A DNA stretch of 64,000 nucleotides, taken from Egibacter rhizosphaerae (GTDB lineage: Bacteria; Actinomycetota; Nitriliruptoria; Euzebyales; Egibacteraceae). Made by a program: the position numbers and the translations under genes. The notes under the pieces were generated by a model that ran no database searches, was not told where the DNA came from, and was given only the letters and a program-made list of their open reading frames with translations. The DNA lies in contig NZ_CP036402.1 of NCBI RefSeq assembly GCF_004322855.1, positions 3,100,001 through 3,164,000 of the forward strand, written 5' to 3'. Shown in pieces: positions 63,482 to 64,000 of the stretch. Numbering within the stretch: position 1 is the stretch's first letter; every line of letters starts with the position of its first letter.

Positions 63482-63495
63482 CGCCCGTGATGCTA
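63473..63495. promoter_or_regulatory. Face-to-face -10 elements for two divergent leaderless genes
   Basis: TATGCT (63473-63478) lies 8 nt before the plus-strand GTG at 63487; TAGCAT on the minus strand (63495-63490) lies 8 nt before the minus-strand ATG at 63481. Each -10 therefore falls inside the first codons of the other gene. No ribosome site can exist for either, so both must be leaderless or use distant promoters. Confidence 0.55.
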
Positions 63496-64000
63496 CCCGC
63501 TGCCTCCGGTGCCGGTGACGCCGACGGGACGCCGCCGGACTGGCGTGCCGCGGTCGACGCCGCACTCGCCCGTCAGCCGGATCCGCGCGCCGACGTGCCC
63601 GCCCTCCTGGCGGGGGAGGTCGGCGCACCGGCCGAGCGGGCCTCGGCCGCCGCCGCGGTCGACTGGCTCGCCGCGCAGCTGCCGACCGGCGGCCGCGTCG
63701 TCGATCTGGGCAGCGGCGGTGCGGTCGGCGTCACCGCGGCGCGCCGCGGCGCCGACGTGCTGGTGCTGGTGCCGGACGCCGGCGCCCGCCGCGCGGCCGA
63801 GGCAGCCTGCGATGCCGAGCCCGGGGACGTCGGCGACCGCATCGAGATCCGTGAGGGCACGCTCACCGAGCTCGCGGCCTCCGGGCCCCCGGCCGCCGAC
63901 GTCGTCACGGCGCTCGATCCGTCGCTCGACGCCGACGGTCGGGCCGCGACCGCCACGCTGCTCGGCCCCGACGGCCGGGTCGCGGCGGCCGGCGTGGCGC
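63487..64000 (+). CDS. Class I methyltransferase-like protein, 3' end outside window
   Basis: The frame is open from adjacent GTG 63487/ATG 63490 to the right edge with no stop. After about 55 residues the sequence GGRVVDLGSGGAVGVTAARRGADVLVLVPD matches methyltransferase motif I and post-I of SAM-binding folds, and REGTLTELAASGPPAADVVTALDP fits motifs II-III. Likely an O- or C-methyltransferase for a glycan or lipid, given its neighbours. Divergent from the glycosyltransferase. Confidence 0.65.
   Translation, partial: MMLPAASGAGDADGTPPDWRAAVDAALARQPDPRADVPALLAGEVGAPAERASAAAAVDWLAAQLPTGGRVVDLGSGGAVGVTAARRGADVLVLVPDAGARRAAEAACDAEPGDVGDRIEIREGTLTELAASGPPAADVVTALDPSLDADGRAATATLLGPDGRVAAAGVA

Overview
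The window is 64 kb of very GC-rich DNA (by eye above 70% G+C) with dense, short-spaced genes, many GTG/TTG starts and GTGA/ATGA overlaps. Gene content points to an actinobacterium: acyl-CoA carboxylase beta and epsilon subunits, LCP protein next to a TIGR03089-type gene, CWB2 cell-wall-binding repeats, a GerMN lipoprotein. Strongly acidic low-complexity linkers in secreted lipoproteins fit a salt- or alkali-adapted member, perhaps near Nitriliruptoria/Egibacter/Euzebya; that placement is inference. No rRNA, tRNA, CRISPR array, phage or transposase gene was seen.

Layout. 1-841: 3' part of a flavoprotein disulfide-type reductase. 1064-9203: probable catabolic operon for an unknown sugar or sugar acid (SDR dehydrogenase, cupin, one-permease/one-ATPase sugar ABC transporter with acidic binding lipoprotein, a GntR regulator fused to a KDPG-type aldolase, a shikimate-dehydrogenase-like enzyme and a phosphotriesterase-family hydrolase). 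A perfect 9-bp palindrome overlaps a promoter-like sequence in front of it. 9247-23934: acyl-CoA carboxylase subunits (alpha; beta plus epsilon; a methylcrotonyl-CoA-type beta), biotin ligase, a long acyl-CoA dehydrogenase, four secreted lipoproteins (cupredoxin, DUF4352-like, OmpA-like, GerMN/Gmad2) and an uncharacterised protein coupled to a phytoene-desaturase-like oxidoreductase. 24153-28408: GlpD and phospholipid genes (PlsC, PgsA) plus an NAD-dependent epimerase. 28521-36536, minus strand: glycerol/dihydroxyacetone locus in the order glpF, dhaK, dhaL, glpK, an unrecognised polytopic membrane protein and an 820-aa DhaM-HPr-EI fusion, with strong stem-loops between modules. 37052-39385: GGDEF protein with degenerate EAL. 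39495-48912: fatty/branched-chain acyl-CoA catabolism (LiuC-like hydratase, MccA-like carboxylase, P450, two acyl-CoA dehydrogenases, thioesterase) with an orphan chemoreceptor. 48949-52585: SurE, EamA transporter, CsaA, TIGR03089 protein. 52801-64000: cell envelope block (LCP, three or more glycosyltransferases, UDP-sugar dehydrogenase, a CWB2-RlpA protein, a methyltransferase-like gene running off the end).

How it fits together. Glycerol enters by GlpF, is phosphorylated by GlpK and oxidised by GlpD; dihydroxyacetone is phosphorylated by DhaKL using phosphate passed from PEP through the EI-HPr-DhaM fusion; PlsC and PgsA lead to phospholipid. The carboxylase and dehydrogenase genes serve leucine/propionyl-CoA/fatty-acid metabolism, with BirA supplying biotin attachment. 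The 52.8-64 kb block makes or attaches surface polysaccharide.

Two things stand out beyond gene content. First, the regulator-aldolase fusion within its own catabolic operon suggests an enzyme that also senses its substrate. Second, the window is full of short tandem duplications (17-43 bp), many at gene ends or in linkers and several in-frame inside conserved enzymes, and has at least four copies of a REP-like palindrome, one of which supplies the stop codon of a transporter gene.
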